NCBI RefSeq assembly: GCF_005404945.1
Contig: NZ_BJDG01000015.1
Location: forward strand, 1-64,000
From: Lactiplantibacillus pingfangensis
GTDB lineage: Bacteria > Bacillota > Bacilli > Lactobacillales > Lactobacillaceae
Direction of reading: 5' to 3'
Length of the DNA: 64,000 nt
The translations under genes and the position numbers were made by a program. Of the stretch, positions 51,893 to 61,761 are shown piece after piece (position 1 is the first letter of the stretch; the number at the start of each line of letters is the position of its first letter). The notes beneath the pieces were generated by a model. The model saw only the letters and a program-made list of their open reading frames with translations, ran no database searches and was not told the origin of the DNA.

Positions 51893-52696
51893 TTACCGCT
51901 TTAAAACATCTTCAGAACGCAACCATTTACTAATATCATCACGGTGTTGGCGCATATATTTTGAATAAACAATATCCAACTGAATTAAAATTGGAATTTG
52001 TGGCGAAACATTTCCCAATTCTTCATCCGCAGAAAAATTGGCAGCAAAAATCGTTTCTTCACAATAATCAATCAGTGGTGAGTCTTCATTCGCCGTAATC
52101 AACAAAAATTTCGCACCATTGGCTTTACCTGCTTGAACGGCGGCCAACATATCTGGATCTAGCCCGCGAACCGATGCCACCACGACTAAATCACCCGGTT
52201 GCAATGAAATCGCAGACAATCGAAGTGAGTGTTGATCACTAAAAACTTGGATGATTTTCCCAAAGCGAGCAAATTTGAAATCAAAATCATGACCAGCAAA
52301 AGAATTAAACCCTAATCCCCAAAACATGATCAACCGCGTCTCAGCAATCAAATCACAAAAATTTTGAACGGCCTGACTACGATAAGCCGCATCACTACGG
52401 GTCGCTAATGCATGGTAACTCGCAGTCACTCGGGTTGAAATCAGGCTAGCATCTGTCGTCTGATCACTCAACGACATGCTATATAAAAAATTTAATTCCT
52501 TAAAATTATTTAGTCCCAACTTTTTACAAAATCGCGTAATTGAAGGTGGTGATACACAAATTGTTTGTGCTAATTGACTGATACTCCGTGCTGGTTGCTT
52601 ACTAATAAAATAGTCCGCAATACTTTGCTCAACGGCAGTAAAGGTATTACGCCGCGACTCAATTAACAAAAACAGATCATCTAAATTACGCCCCAT
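51893..52696 (-). CDS. RpiR-family regulator with SIS domain
   Basis: 267 residues. N-terminal HTH SISQLAQTICVSPPSITRFCKKLGLNNFKEL (about residues 37-67), then an SIS sugar-phosphate domain (about 105-240; VVASVRGLDPDMLAAVQAGKANG). Such proteins sense a phosphosugar and control uptake genes. Its stop is followed by a terminator. Three bases after the GH38 stop, so it is the last gene of the operon EIIBC-EIIA-GH38-RpiR and most likely its regulator, with a mannose phosphate as possible ligand. Confidence 0.87.
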   Translation of the reverse strand: MGRNLDDLFLLIESRRNTFTAVEQSIADYFISKQPARSISQLAQTICVSPPSITRFCKKLGLNNFKELNFLYSMSLSDQTTDASLISTRVTASYHALATRSDAAYRSQAVQNFCDLIAETRLIMFWGLGFNSFAGHDFDFKFARFGKIIQVFSDQHSLRLSAISLQPGDLVVVASVRGLDPDMLAAVQAGKANGAKFLLITANEDSPLIDYCEETIFAANFSADEELGNVSPQIPILIQLDIVYSKYMRQHRDDISKWLRSEDVLKR

Positions 52697-52699
52697 AAC

Positions 52700-55327
52700 T
52701 TATTCCCTCTTATTGATCTTAAAAGTTTTTATTTCTCCTGGTCGAAATGTTTCACATGAAACTTGGGTCACGGTCCCTAACTCATGTTGCAGATGACCAA
52801 CTAAATCAGTTTCACTTACAAAAGCCGGCTGGGCTAAATCGAAAAGCGCTTCGCCTGTACAAGCCTGCTTACTAGGATTATAAACCCTAAGTAGCCAGCC
52901 CGACGCGTCTCGACTCTCCGTTAAACTGCTGAACACTAAACTTTCAGTTGTGAGCGCAATTAGTGGTTGACTGCTTACTGGTTTAGGCAATGGCTGCATC
53001 ACAAAATACTTTAACGTCGTCGTAAATAGATTGATCTGCTGATTCTGATAATACGGCTGACTAATCGCATAATGTTGGAAAGCGCGCATCGTGTCCGCTG
53101 GATTAAATGTCGTTCCTAGTAACAAAGCAAATTTGAAATGTAGCTTTTGCTGTAACTGGCTGTCTGGCGTGGGAATATATCTAAATTGATTTCCAGAGGC
53201 CACCCCTGGCCGTCTAATTAAATCCGGTCGTCCTAAAAAACCGACTGACCGAAAAAGCGTTAATGCAATCTGCTGATAATTTGGGCCGATTAACTGATAT
53301 TCTTTGATTCCTTTAGCCATCACGGTCCAGCTGGACGTTTGATCGTGACTGTTCACATAATGTAGCATCGGATAGATGGCCGTTGGTTCTTCTTTCCAAC
53401 CAAGCTGCTGCCAATCATGCAGATGCGGATCTTCGACACCACGACTCAGATAGCCAAAACTCGTATCAGCATACGACTGCTGGGCCTTAATCTTTGAATT
53501 TAAGACTGCTCGTAACCGATGATCCCGTGCTTGATTATCAATTACTAGATGAATCTGTAAAGGGTCGTCAGCCGTCAAACGTAATTCCAATTCATACGTT
53601 TCCGTAACAGTGGCTTGTTGGCGGGCACGTTCAGCCAAATCTGCAGGTAACTGCCAGTGACCAATCAACCGCATGGCTTGTCCCGTCTGACCAATCTGAC
53701 ACTGTACTCGTGCATCTTCAAATGCTAACTTCAATAACTGATCCTGATACGCAGGCGAATAATCATAAGTATCTCCTTCATCGCCACCATCTTCAAACCA
53801 CAAAAAATCAGAATACGTCTGTTGCTGTTGCTTGTCGGTTAAGACTAACCGGCCATCGGTAAAGGTCACTTTTAACTGCTGATTTTCGATTTGACCAGCG
53901 GTAGTATAAGCGATTGGTGCAACCTCGGTCGAGACTGGTTTAACGTCTAATCGACACCATTGCAACGCTGGTAAACTTAGTCTAGCCTGACACTTAAACT
54001 TGTAATAGTAGTCTTCAGCAGCATATTGTGAGTCATCTCGCTGAATCTGACCATCATACTGCCGTTCGACAGCTAAAACATCAACTGGCACCGCCTGCCC
54101 CTGTGACTTAATCTCAAAATTAGGTGACTTTAAAGACAAATTAAACGTCACCGTTTTCTCAATCGGAAATGGCAGGGTATTAAAGAAAGTTAACTCGTTA
54201 CGCTGCAATTCTGGCTGTGACTCAGCTAACTTACGCGTTAAATAATCGACGGTCGAATAGGATAACTGATCTGCTTCACGTAGTCGTTCTAAAATAATCT
54301 GATTCGTCGCATCACTGTTACAACCGCCGGCACTATCATGGGCCTGATTACGCACAACGAGCTTCCAGATCTTATTTAACAGGGACTTTTTGTATGGCAC
54401 ACCTGCTTGGTCAGCCATCACCATCAATGGTTCCAGTTGATAGATTAAGCGTCGTTCTAATTTGTCATTTAAATATTTTTGATCATAACGAGAAGAATAA
54501 ATAGAACGGTGAATCTTAGAAACTGATGGACTAATAAACTCCCCCGTCACATGATCCAATTCGTCCTGGTGCGCGTTAAGTGCCTTAAATAACGCTGGGT
54601 AGTTACTTTCAACCAACTGTTGATCCGTTTGTTTTAACGCTTGATTATAAAAGGCAATCCGAGCCTTCAAGTTATGATCGACATAACGCTGATCACCACC
54701 GACTGGCAAGGCAATCGCTGTCAGACTCGTCCCGGCGACAATTGTTTTCATTAAATGCTCCGGCTGATCGTCATCAATTAGACCAACCCCAACAAAATAG
54801 CCGTCCTTAATATTTAAAGCCGTCACCTGAGACCCATCCTCTGAGTCCCAAACGAACTCTCGATTTTTAGTCTTATCGGCAGACAGTCCCCGCCAAAAAA
54901 CCGCATCTTTAATCCCCATGCCATTATAAATTTTTGGCATATCAGCGCCCTGACCGAAAGAATCTGGCAAATAGCCAATCGACTGAGTACCGCCTAATTC
55001 AGCAGCCATCGTCATCCCTAAATCCAAGTTACGGATAATCGATTCACCCGTGATAATGAGTTCATCCGTTTGCGTATACCAAGGACCAATAAATAAGCGG
55101 CCATTGAGCACCCATTTAGTTAATTCCTGACGTTTTTCGGGGTAGGCATCCAGATAATCATCTAAAATACTCATCTGTCCATCTAATAAGTAGTAATCAA
55201 CTGTTTGTGCTTGTAACGCCTGAAAGACTTCATCCATATGATACACAAACTGAATCAACGCTTCATTGCGCGTAAAGTACCACTCAAAATCCCAATGAGT
55301 ATGTTGAATGACGTGTACTTGCTTCAT
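52700..55327 (-). CDS. GH38 alpha-mannosidase (MngB-like)
   Basis: 875 residues. N-terminal zinc motif HVIQHTHWDFEW (His and Asp), nucleophile Asp in YLPDSFGQGADMP near 118 and the second His in RNQAHDSAGG near 332, then the alpha-mannosidase middle and C-terminal beta domains. In E. coli, MngA imports 2-O-alpha-mannosyl-D-glycerate by PTS and MngB hydrolyses the phosphorylated product. The same gene set here (EIIBC, EIIA, GH38) suggests uptake of mannosylglycerate or a related alpha-mannoside. A strong hairpin lies between EIIA and this gene (55350-55377). A near-parS sequence lies inside (52748-52763). Confidence 0.92.
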   Translation of the reverse strand: MKQVHVIQHTHWDFEWYFTRNEALIQFVYHMDEVFQALQAQTVDYYLLDGQMSILDDYLDAYPEKRQELTKWVLNGRLFIGPWYTQTDELIITGESIIRNLDLGMTMAAELGGTQSIGYLPDSFGQGADMPKIYNGMGIKDAVFWRGLSADKTKNREFVWDSEDGSQVTALNIKDGYFVGVGLIDDDQPEHLMKTIVAGTSLTAIALPVGGDQRYVDHNLKARIAFYNQALKQTDQQLVESNYPALFKALNAHQDELDHVTGEFISPSVSKIHRSIYSSRYDQKYLNDKLERRLIYQLEPLMVMADQAGVPYKKSLLNKIWKLVVRNQAHDSAGGCNSDATNQIILERLREADQLSYSTVDYLTRKLAESQPELQRNELTFFNTLPFPIEKTVTFNLSLKSPNFEIKSQGQAVPVDVLAVERQYDGQIQRDDSQYAAEDYYYKFKCQARLSLPALQWCRLDVKPVSTEVAPIAYTTAGQIENQQLKVTFTDGRLVLTDKQQQQTYSDFLWFEDGGDEGDTYDYSPAYQDQLLKLAFEDARVQCQIGQTGQAMRLIGHWQLPADLAERARQQATVTETYELELRLTADDPLQIHLVIDNQARDHRLRAVLNSKIKAQQSYADTSFGYLSRGVEDPHLHDWQQLGWKEEPTAIYPMLHYVNSHDQTSSWTVMAKGIKEYQLIGPNYQQIALTLFRSVGFLGRPDLIRRPGVASGNQFRYIPTPDSQLQQKLHFKFALLLGTTFNPADTMRAFQHYAISQPYYQNQQINLFTTTLKYFVMQPLPKPVSSQPLIALTTESLVFSSLTESRDASGWLLRVYNPSKQACTGEALFDLAQPAFVSETDLVGHLQHELGTVTQVSCETFRPGEIKTFKINKRE

Positions 55328-55349
55328 TTTTTTAGTCCTCCTTAAGACA

Positions 55350-55377
55350 AAACGGGGAAGCCGCTGCTTCCCCGTTT
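55350..55377 (-). terminator. Intra-operon hairpin between EIIA and GH38
   Basis: AAACGGGGAAGC / GCTTCCCCGTTT: perfect 12-bp stem with a 4-nt loop and TTTTG on the minus strand. It should reduce expression of GH38 and RpiR relative to the PTS genes, or protect the PTS mRNA 3' end. Confidence 0.75.
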
Positions 55378-55387
55378 GCTGCTGACC

Positions 55388-55834
55388 TTAAATTTCTTCA
55401 ATTGCTTTCGCTAACACGTCGCGATCATCGTTTTCGATCACCGTGCGGCTAAAATCTTCATCCATCAGTTTCCGCGCAATCTTGCTGAGTAATTTCAAAT
55501 GTTTGGTCGCGCCATCCTTAGGAATTGTTAGGAAAAAGCCTAATTTGATCGGCTGTTTATCCAATGCTTGCCACTCAATGCCATGGTTAAATTTCACTAG
55601 AAAGAGCCCGGGTTTAATGACACTAGCATCATTACTGTGAGGAATCGCAATCCCGTTTTTAAAACCGGTGGTCGCCTCAATTTCACGATCTTTGAGCCCT
55701 TGGCAATACTGATCCGCACTTGTCACATAGCCACATTCGGCGACAAACTTAGCCACATTGGCAAAAGCTTCCACTTGCGTCTGACTATCATGATCATAAT
55801 AAATATGGGTGTTATCGAAAATAGCTTTTTCCAT
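55388..55834 (-). CDS. PTS system EIIA component (fructose/mannitol class)
   Basis: 148 residues, one PTS EIIA type-2 domain. The phosphorylated His lies in GIAIPHSND near residue 66. Partner of the EIIBC gene 14 bp upstream, in the operon that ends with GH38 and RpiR. It passes phosphate from HPr to the EIIB Cys. AAAGGAG precedes the ATG. Specificity (alpha-mannoside) is inferred from GH38. Confidence 0.92.
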   Translation of the reverse strand: MEKAIFDNTHIYYDHDSQTQVEAFANVAKFVAECGYVTSADQYCQGLKDREIEATTGFKNGIAIPHSNDASVIKPGLFLVKFNHGIEWQALDKQPIKLGFFLTIPKDGATKHLKLLSKIARKLMDEDFSRTVIENDDRDVLAKAIEEI

Positions 55835-55848
55835 CTTAAAATTCTCCT

Positions 55849-57351
55849 TTAATCATTTCCCAGCTCTGCTTGTTCGGCTGCTTCGATCACGCGATCTGTT
55901 CGTGTGAACCCGATGATTAGTGCAGTAACCGCAATCCCCGCACTGACACAGGCAATCCAAGTGACAAATGGAATTGGTTGCTCGATATACCCAATAAAGG
56001 TCCCTAGTGGTGAGCCAATCCCGCCATAGAATTTACAACCCGTTGCGGCAACTAAACCACCAGCGGTTGCAGAACCAACCACGTTCGCAATAATCATCCG
56101 AATTGGATCTGCTGCTACGAATGGGATGGCTCCTTCAGTGACACCAACTAATCCCATCCCTAGCGCGGCACTGGCAGCGGTTTTTTCATCCTTCGAGAAT
56201 TTCCGTTTCCAAATAACTGAAGCCAGCCAAACACCTAATGGCGCAACTGAGATTGCTGCTTGTGCAGCCGTCCCAGGTACAAAGTTCGCGTGCGTGGGTC
56301 CGTATTTTCTCATCGTGTCAGTAAAGACTGCTGTCCCGAAGATCAAGGCCGTCTTGTTGACTGGGCCACCCAGGTCAAACCCAATCATGGCACCGATTAC
56401 AGCGCCTAAAATGATTGGGGCACTGGCTGAGTTTGCATTAATCCAATTCAGACCAGAATATAAGCCATCCATTCCGGCCGCAATCGGCTGACCAATGACA
56501 TAGAAAACGACCAGCGATATAAATAGAGTGGCGATGAATGGGATAATCATAATTGGCACAATTGGTTGTAAGATTTTTGGCCATTTGATTTTTTTAAGTA
56601 ATTTAACAAAGTAACCAACAATGAAAGCCACTAAAATTGCTGAAATAAAGCCACCGCCAGCCTTAGCGTGTAATAACTCTTGATCGTTAGCAATGTATGC
56701 CCCAATCATGGCCGGTGCAATCGCTGGTTTATCGGCAATTGAATTAGCCACAAACCCGGCAAATAATGGAATCATTAACTTGAAACCCACTTGACCAACT
56801 TGGAATAAGTTGGACATCAACATTCCCATCGGCGTTTTAGTATCAAAGCCCCATTTAACGATCCGACCTAAATCATCTTTTTGAAAAGCATATAAGTTTG
56901 CGATGGTTAAAATCAATCCAGCCGCGATGACCATTGGAATCATGTATGAAATCCCGCTCATCACATGTGTGAAGAAGTTGACCTTCTCTTTGTTGCTACC
57001 AATTTGAATCTTGCCGACCTTACCACCTTTTTTACCGAAGACCGTGGCCTCGGCTTCAGCTTTTTCTAACACCGCCGTACCATCATTAATCGCTGCATTG
57101 GAGTCGGTCGTATATAGTCGCTTACCCGTGAAGCGAATCGGATCAATCTTGATATCCGCCGCAATCACCACTAAGTCAGCGTTTTCAATATCTTCCGCTG
57201 TTAAGATATTTTCTGCCCCAATCGCCCCATCAGTTTCAACTTTAACTTCATACCCTTTCGCTTTGGCAGCCTTTTCAATTGCTTCCGCAGCCATGTAAGT
57301 ATGGGCAATACCAGCCGCACACGCCGTCACCGCGATAATTTTTTTTGTCAT
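55849..57351 (-). CDS. PTS system EIIBC component (fructose family, mannosylglycerate-like)
   Basis: 500 residues. EIIB fructose-type domain (1-100) with phospho-Cys 11 in VTACAAGIAHTYMAAEA; EIIC (about 125-485) with FHxxSGISYMIPMVIAAGLI-type start and about ten membrane helices, including GFDLGGPVNKTALIFG. Imports and phosphorylates a sugar. With GH38 next in operon, mannosyl-glycerate or a similar alpha-mannoside is likely. EIIA is a separate gene, in contrast to E. coli MngA where IIA is fused. A cre site (57410-57423) overlaps the promoter region. Confidence 0.92.
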   Translation of the reverse strand: MTKKIIAVTACAAGIAHTYMAAEAIEKAAKAKGYEVKVETDGAIGAENILTAEDIENADLVVIAADIKIDPIRFTGKRLYTTDSNAAINDGTAVLEKAEAEATVFGKKGGKVGKIQIGSNKEKVNFFTHVMSGISYMIPMVIAAGLILTIANLYAFQKDDLGRIVKWGFDTKTPMGMLMSNLFQVGQVGFKLMIPLFAGFVANSIADKPAIAPAMIGAYIANDQELLHAKAGGGFISAILVAFIVGYFVKLLKKIKWPKILQPIVPIMIIPFIATLFISLVVFYVIGQPIAAGMDGLYSGLNWINANSASAPIILGAVIGAMIGFDLGGPVNKTALIFGTAVFTDTMRKYGPTHANFVPGTAAQAAISVAPLGVWLASVIWKRKFSKDEKTAASAALGMGLVGVTEGAIPFVAADPIRMIIANVVGSATAGGLVAATGCKFYGGIGSPLGTFIGYIEQPIPFVTWIACVSAGIAVTALIIGFTRTDRVIEAAEQAELGND

Positions 57352-57409
57352 TTATTACGCCTCCTCATATCTTTTTTACAATTTTGAGTTTATAGCATAA
57401 CGGCAACAT

Positions 57410-57423
57410 GGTAAACGGTTTCA
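57410..57423 (-). promoter_or_regulatory. cre site at the mng-type operon promoter
   Basis: On the minus strand TGAAACCGTTTACC, 13 of 14 matches to the CcpA consensus, about 60 bp upstream of the start codon and next to a TATAAA -10. Confidence 0.7.
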
Positions 57424-57607
57424 GTAAGAACTGATTCAGTTTTCAGACCCTTTCAGATTATTGAAATAATTTACAGTCAACTCCCGATAATCGTTGGTTG
57501 CCAAGTAGTATATACTAAACGATACGCTGAAAACAGGCACTTATGTTCCATCGAACAAGACGTGTTAAACTTGATTAATACTATTATTTTTCGAAGGGAT
57601 TATTAAC

Positions 57608-58234
57608 ATGACTTATAAAACACTACTATTTGACGTCGATAATACGTTAATCGATTCAGCGACGATTGCTTCTAATGTTCTACATAAAATCACGGCCAAC
57701 TATGGCTTTGATGTTCCGGCCGCAACCGTTCGCAGCTTAGTTGGTATTCCTACTGACAAGATTTTGCAGCGCCTTAATTTAAATCACGTCCAGGAGATCA
57801 CGGCTGATTTCACCCAAGCAATTGGCCAGCATAAGGACGAATTACAATTTTTTGATGGTATCCGCGAGACTTGGAATCAGCTAAAGGCGACCGGTGTTCA
57901 AATTGGTATCGTCACTTCAAGAACCGCTGCCGAGGTAACTAGTGATCTCGGCAATTTCCCAGAAATCACTAGTGCGCCAATCATTGTGACCGCCGATCAA
58001 ACAACCGAGCACAAACCAAGTGGTGCACCATTAGAATATGCGATCCAACAACATCACTTAGTCAAAGCTGAAACGATGTATGTTGGCGATACCATTTACG
58101 ATTTACAATCCGCTTTAAGCGCTGGTATCGATTTCGCCAGTGCCAGTTGGGGAGCTCTGCCGACCACTGACTTTTCAAAAGCGACATATCAACCGCAAGA
58201 ACCAGGGGATTTGTTGAAGCTGGTAACAGCCTAA
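57608..58234 (+). CDS. HAD-superfamily hydrolase, phosphoglycolate phosphatase-like
   Basis: 208 residues, type-1 HAD with helical cap. Motif I FDVDNTLIDSAT (Asp 9 and Asp 11), motif II GIVTSR near 102, motif III Lys in EHKPSGAPLEYA and motif IV MYVGDTIYDLQSALSAG (Asp 158 region). Dephosphorylates a small phosphometabolite; closest common members are beta-phosphoglucomutase-like or phosphoglycolate phosphatases. Divergent from the PTS operon with about 255 bp between. A shared terminator separates it from the transketolase gene. Substrate unknown. Confidence 0.85.
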   Translation: MTYKTLLFDVDNTLIDSATIASNVLHKITANYGFDVPAATVRSLVGIPTDKILQRLNLNHVQEITADFTQAIGQHKDELQFFDGIRETWNQLKATGVQIGIVTSRTAAEVTSDLGNFPEITSAPIIVTADQTTEHKPSGAPLEYAIQQHHLVKAETMYVGDTIYDLQSALSAGIDFASASWGALPTTDFSKATYQPQEPGDLLKLVTA

Positions 58235-58246
58235 GTCCAAATAAAA

Positions 58247-58298
58247 AAACATGCCTCTAAAATTCAGACAATTTAAGTCGAATTTTAGAGGCATGTTT
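58247..58298. terminator. Bidirectional terminator between HAD and transketolase genes
   Basis: AAACATGCCTCTAAAATTC / GAATTTTAGAGGCATGTTT perfect stem of 19 bp with an A-run on the left and T-run on the right. Confidence 0.92.
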
Positions 58299-58351
58299 GA
58301 TTATCTTTCAACATAGAAGCTTTAAGTCAGTTCAAATTAATTGAGCTCAAC

Positions 58352-60349
58352 TTAATTCTGCTGAAATTTTTCAAGATACTTCTTAACAATGTTTTCAGTT
58401 GAAAAGCCATATTCTTTCATCATAATGTTAGCATCACCACTAGCACCGAAATGATTAATACCAATATTAATCCCATCTAACCCAGTATATTGATTCCAGG
58501 CCTGTGTGGAACCCATTTCGATTGATACACGATTTCTAACACTGTCTGGCAAGACACTATCTCGATATTCTTCGGATTGCTGTGCAAACAATTCAAAGCA
58601 TGGCATTGAGACAACTGACACATCAACATTATGTTTACGTAGTTCTGTTTGTGCTGAAAGGGCGAGTGTTACCTCAGAACCAGCTGCCATCAAAATGCCA
58701 TCAGGAACTGCATTCTGACTAGTAGATAATGTATAGCCCCCCTTATGAACACCAGCCGCAACTACAGCTTTATACTCATTCAACGTGGGTAAATTCTGCC
58801 GTGAGAGCGCAAATGTTGCAGGATGAGTCGTCTGATTTAACACATATTTCCAGGCCGCAATTGTCTCTAGCGCATCACCAGGACGAAATACTAGCATTCC
58901 TGGCATCGCGCGTAACCCATCTAATTGCTCAATTGGCTGATGAGTCGGTCCATCTTGACCTAGTGCAATGGAGTCATGGCTGAACAAGAATAGACTTGGA
59001 ATCTGTTGTAAGGCCGCCATGCGCATTGAATTACGCATATAATCTGAAAAAACGAAGAATGTACTGCCAAATGTTCGCGAGCCACCATACAATGTGATAC
59101 CGTTAACTGCTGCACCCTGTGCAAACTCGCGCACACCGTAAAAGATATTACGGTTTTGTGGCGTTTTATCACTGTAACCAGCATCATTTTCAAAATACGT
59201 CTTATTAGAACTCGACAAGTCTGCCGAACCACCCCAAAACTCGATTTCACTGTCCTTAGTGGTTTGCAATAACTTATGCATCGTCACTCTAGTGGCTTCA
59301 CTATTTGTTACATCGATTGCCAAATCCTGGTCTGTAACCTTAGCATCATGATGGAAATTATCTAATAGTTTCTTCGCTAACTTTGGATAGTTCTTCGTAT
59401 AGGCTTTCAACGTATCCAGCCACTGGTTCTCTTGTTCAATACCATTATTACTAATAGATTTAAATGTCTCATAAATTTCTGAAGGGATAATAAATGGTGC
59501 ATCAGGCCAACCTAGAACCGCTTTGGTTTGTTTAACCTCATCAACAGTTAGTGGATTACCATGAACACTATTTTGATTAGCATGTGGTGAAGCATAACCA
59601 AGAGTGGTCTTCACTTCGATTAACGTTGGCCGATTTGATTCGTCATCAGCAACTTGCAGGGCTCCATCTAACTTTTCAAGATCGTTACCATCATTCACCC
59701 GTAAATAATTCCAACCGTATGCTTCAAATCGTTCACCAGCATTGTCACTTAATTCCTTATCAGCACTAGAATCAAGCGTTACACCATTGGAATCGTACAG
59801 TACAACTAGGTTATTTAACTTTAAATGACCCGCCAAACTAGCCGTTTCGTGGCTGATACCTTCCATCAAATCGCCATCACTAACAATCGCATAGACCTTA
59901 TTGTCAATAACAGGAAAACTCTTCCGATTGTACAAAGCAGCCAAATGTTTTTCGGCCATTGCCATACCAACAGCCATACCTAGGCCTTGTCCAAGTGGAC
60001 CGGTTGACGCATCAACACCAGGGGTACCAATCTCAGGATGACCAGGAGTTATACTCCCCAATGTCCGAAATTTTTTTAAATCTGCCATTGAAATGTCATA
60101 ACCCGCTAAGTGTAAAGTTGCATAGAGCATTGAAGAACCATGTCCAGGTGAAAGAATAAACCGATCACGGTTAAACCAAGTTGGATTCTTAGGATTAATT
60201 TTCAAATGCTTTTTAAACAACAAATACATCATTGGCGCGGCATCTAATGGAAAACCTGGATGCCCAGAGTTAGCATGCTGAATCATATCAATACTAAGTG
60301 CACGAATCGCATTTACAGCAGCTTGATCTTTATCATTAAAACTCATCAT
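58352..60349 (-). CDS. tkt: Transketolase
   Basis: 665 residues from ATG 60349 (AAGGGAG ahead; ATG 60346 and TTG 60352 are alternatives). Thiamine-diphosphate enzyme: GHPGFPLDAAPMMYLLFK near the N-terminus, ThDP motif SDGDLMEGISHETAS near 155, the pyrimidine domain GVREFAQGAAVNGITLYGG near 405 and HDSIALGQDGPTHQP. Transfers two-carbon units in the pentose phosphate pathway. Last gene of the operon with EIIA-regulator, EIIB and EIIC; its sequence is rather AT-rich. This suggests that the PTS brings in a pentose or pentitol that enters as a pentose phosphate. Confidence 0.95.
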   Translation of the reverse strand: MMSFNDKDQAAVNAIRALSIDMIQHANSGHPGFPLDAAPMMYLLFKKHLKINPKNPTWFNRDRFILSPGHGSSMLYATLHLAGYDISMADLKKFRTLGSITPGHPEIGTPGVDASTGPLGQGLGMAVGMAMAEKHLAALYNRKSFPVIDNKVYAIVSDGDLMEGISHETASLAGHLKLNNLVVLYDSNGVTLDSSADKELSDNAGERFEAYGWNYLRVNDGNDLEKLDGALQVADDESNRPTLIEVKTTLGYASPHANQNSVHGNPLTVDEVKQTKAVLGWPDAPFIIPSEIYETFKSISNNGIEQENQWLDTLKAYTKNYPKLAKKLLDNFHHDAKVTDQDLAIDVTNSEATRVTMHKLLQTTKDSEIEFWGGSADLSSSNKTYFENDAGYSDKTPQNRNIFYGVREFAQGAAVNGITLYGGSRTFGSTFFVFSDYMRNSMRMAALQQIPSLFLFSHDSIALGQDGPTHQPIEQLDGLRAMPGMLVFRPGDALETIAAWKYVLNQTTHPATFALSRQNLPTLNEYKAVVAAGVHKGGYTLSTSQNAVPDGILMAAGSEVTLALSAQTELRKHNVDVSVVSMPCFELFAQQSEEYRDSVLPDSVRNRVSIEMGSTQAWNQYTGLDGINIGINHFGASGDANIMMKEYGFSTENIVKKYLEKFQQN

Positions 60350-60370
60350 CAACACTTTCTCCCTTCAAAC

Positions 60371-61741
60371 TTATTTTGTCGTCGTGGCAGCTTTGTGATT
60401 TGACCGACGACCAACAAAAACAGAGGCTAAAATAAATAGTACAAAAGCAATAAGAATACCAGCTGTGATTGCAGCAACACCACCAGCATGACCAAGCCAA
60501 CCAACGTATGATCCAACAATCCCAAAGTCTGAGTCTGAGAACATTGCGTTACCTAAGCCAACTTTACCAAGCACTGGAATTAAAGCTAATGGCAAAAAGC
60601 TAATAAAGATACCTTGCACAAATGAACCAATAATAGCACCACGACGACCGCCAACAGCGTTACCAATGACCCCAGAGGTTGCACCACACATAAAGTGAGC
60701 AACGACCCCAGGAATAACAATCACAGTATGCAATCCAATCATTGCAAACATACTCAAGACACCGCCGACAAAACTTGAGAAGAAACCAACAATTACAGCA
60801 TTAGGTGCGTATGGGAAGATAATTGGACAATCCAACGCAGGAACAGCATTTGGTACTAAGCTTTCTGAAATACCTTTAAATGCAGGAATAATTTCGTTAA
60901 GAATTAACCGAACACCTGCCAAAATGACATAAACACCAGCAGCAAAAGTACCCGCTTGGATAATTGCAAAGACAATATAATTAACATCGCCACTCATCTT
61001 ACCAACATAAGCTGGACCAGCAAAAATTGCTAAAATAACATAAATGACAACCATCGTTAGCGTAATTGAAACTGTCGAATCACGTAAGAAAGAGACACTC
61101 TTTGGAATGTTTAAATCTTCAGTAGATTTGGATTTGTCCCCAAAAGTTTTGGCAACAACACCAGAGATAAAGTACCCAAAGTCACCGGTGTGAGCCAAAG
61201 CAACACTGTTCGTCTTAGTTACTTCACGCATGAACGGCTGAAGCAATGCTGGCATCAATGTATCAGCCACACCTAAGATTAACCCGCCAAGTAAAATTAA
61301 TGGCCAAGTAGAGAACCCAGCAACAGACATAATAACAGCTAACATTGCTGACATGTATAACATGACATGTCCTGACAAATAAATGTACTTAAAGTTAGTA
61401 AAGCGAGCTAATAAAACGTTTACAATCATACTTACCAACATAATCAAAGCAGTGGAACTACCATAAGTAACTAAAACTTCAGCAACCACCGCTTCATTAT
61501 TCGGAATAACTCCTTGGACATTGAACGCATGGATAAACATCTTACCCATTGGTGCCAAGGAACCGGAAACAATCCCCGCACCACCGGAAAGTACTAGAAA
61601 ACCAATAAAAGTTTTAATACCACCAGTCATAACATCAGAAAAATTTTTCTTTTGTAAGACCAGACCTAAAACCGCAATTAGTGCAACCAGAATTGCTGGC
61701 GTACGAACAATACTAATAATTAAATCAAGTGTAGCACCCAT
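60371..61741 (-). CDS. PTS EIIC component, ascorbate (UlaA/SgaT) type
   Basis: 456 residues, about ten membrane helices. The N-terminus STPAILVALIAVLGLVLQKKNFSDVMTGGIKTFIGFLVL and the block GSGPLVAP-like GGAGIVSGSLAPMGKMF fit the UlaA/SgaT (ascorbate) family rather than mannose or fructose types. The family also takes pentitols or related compounds. With the EIIB gene 20 bp upstream and transketolase downstream, a pentitol or ascorbate-like substrate is likely. ATG is preceded by GGGGGG. Confidence 0.9.
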   Translation of the reverse strand: MGATLDLIISIVRTPAILVALIAVLGLVLQKKNFSDVMTGGIKTFIGFLVLSGGAGIVSGSLAPMGKMFIHAFNVQGVIPNNEAVVAEVLVTYGSSTALIMLVSMIVNVLLARFTNFKYIYLSGHVMLYMSAMLAVIMSVAGFSTWPLILLGGLILGVADTLMPALLQPFMREVTKTNSVALAHTGDFGYFISGVVAKTFGDKSKSTEDLNIPKSVSFLRDSTVSITLTMVVIYVILAIFAGPAYVGKMSGDVNYIVFAIIQAGTFAAGVYVILAGVRLILNEIIPAFKGISESLVPNAVPALDCPIIFPYAPNAVIVGFFSSFVGGVLSMFAMIGLHTVIVIPGVVAHFMCGATSGVIGNAVGGRRGAIIGSFVQGIFISFLPLALIPVLGKVGLGNAMFSDSDFGIVGSYVGWLGHAGGVAAITAGILIAFVLFILASVFVGRRSNHKAATTTK

Positions 61742-61761
61742 TTTAAATCCCCCCGATCGAC

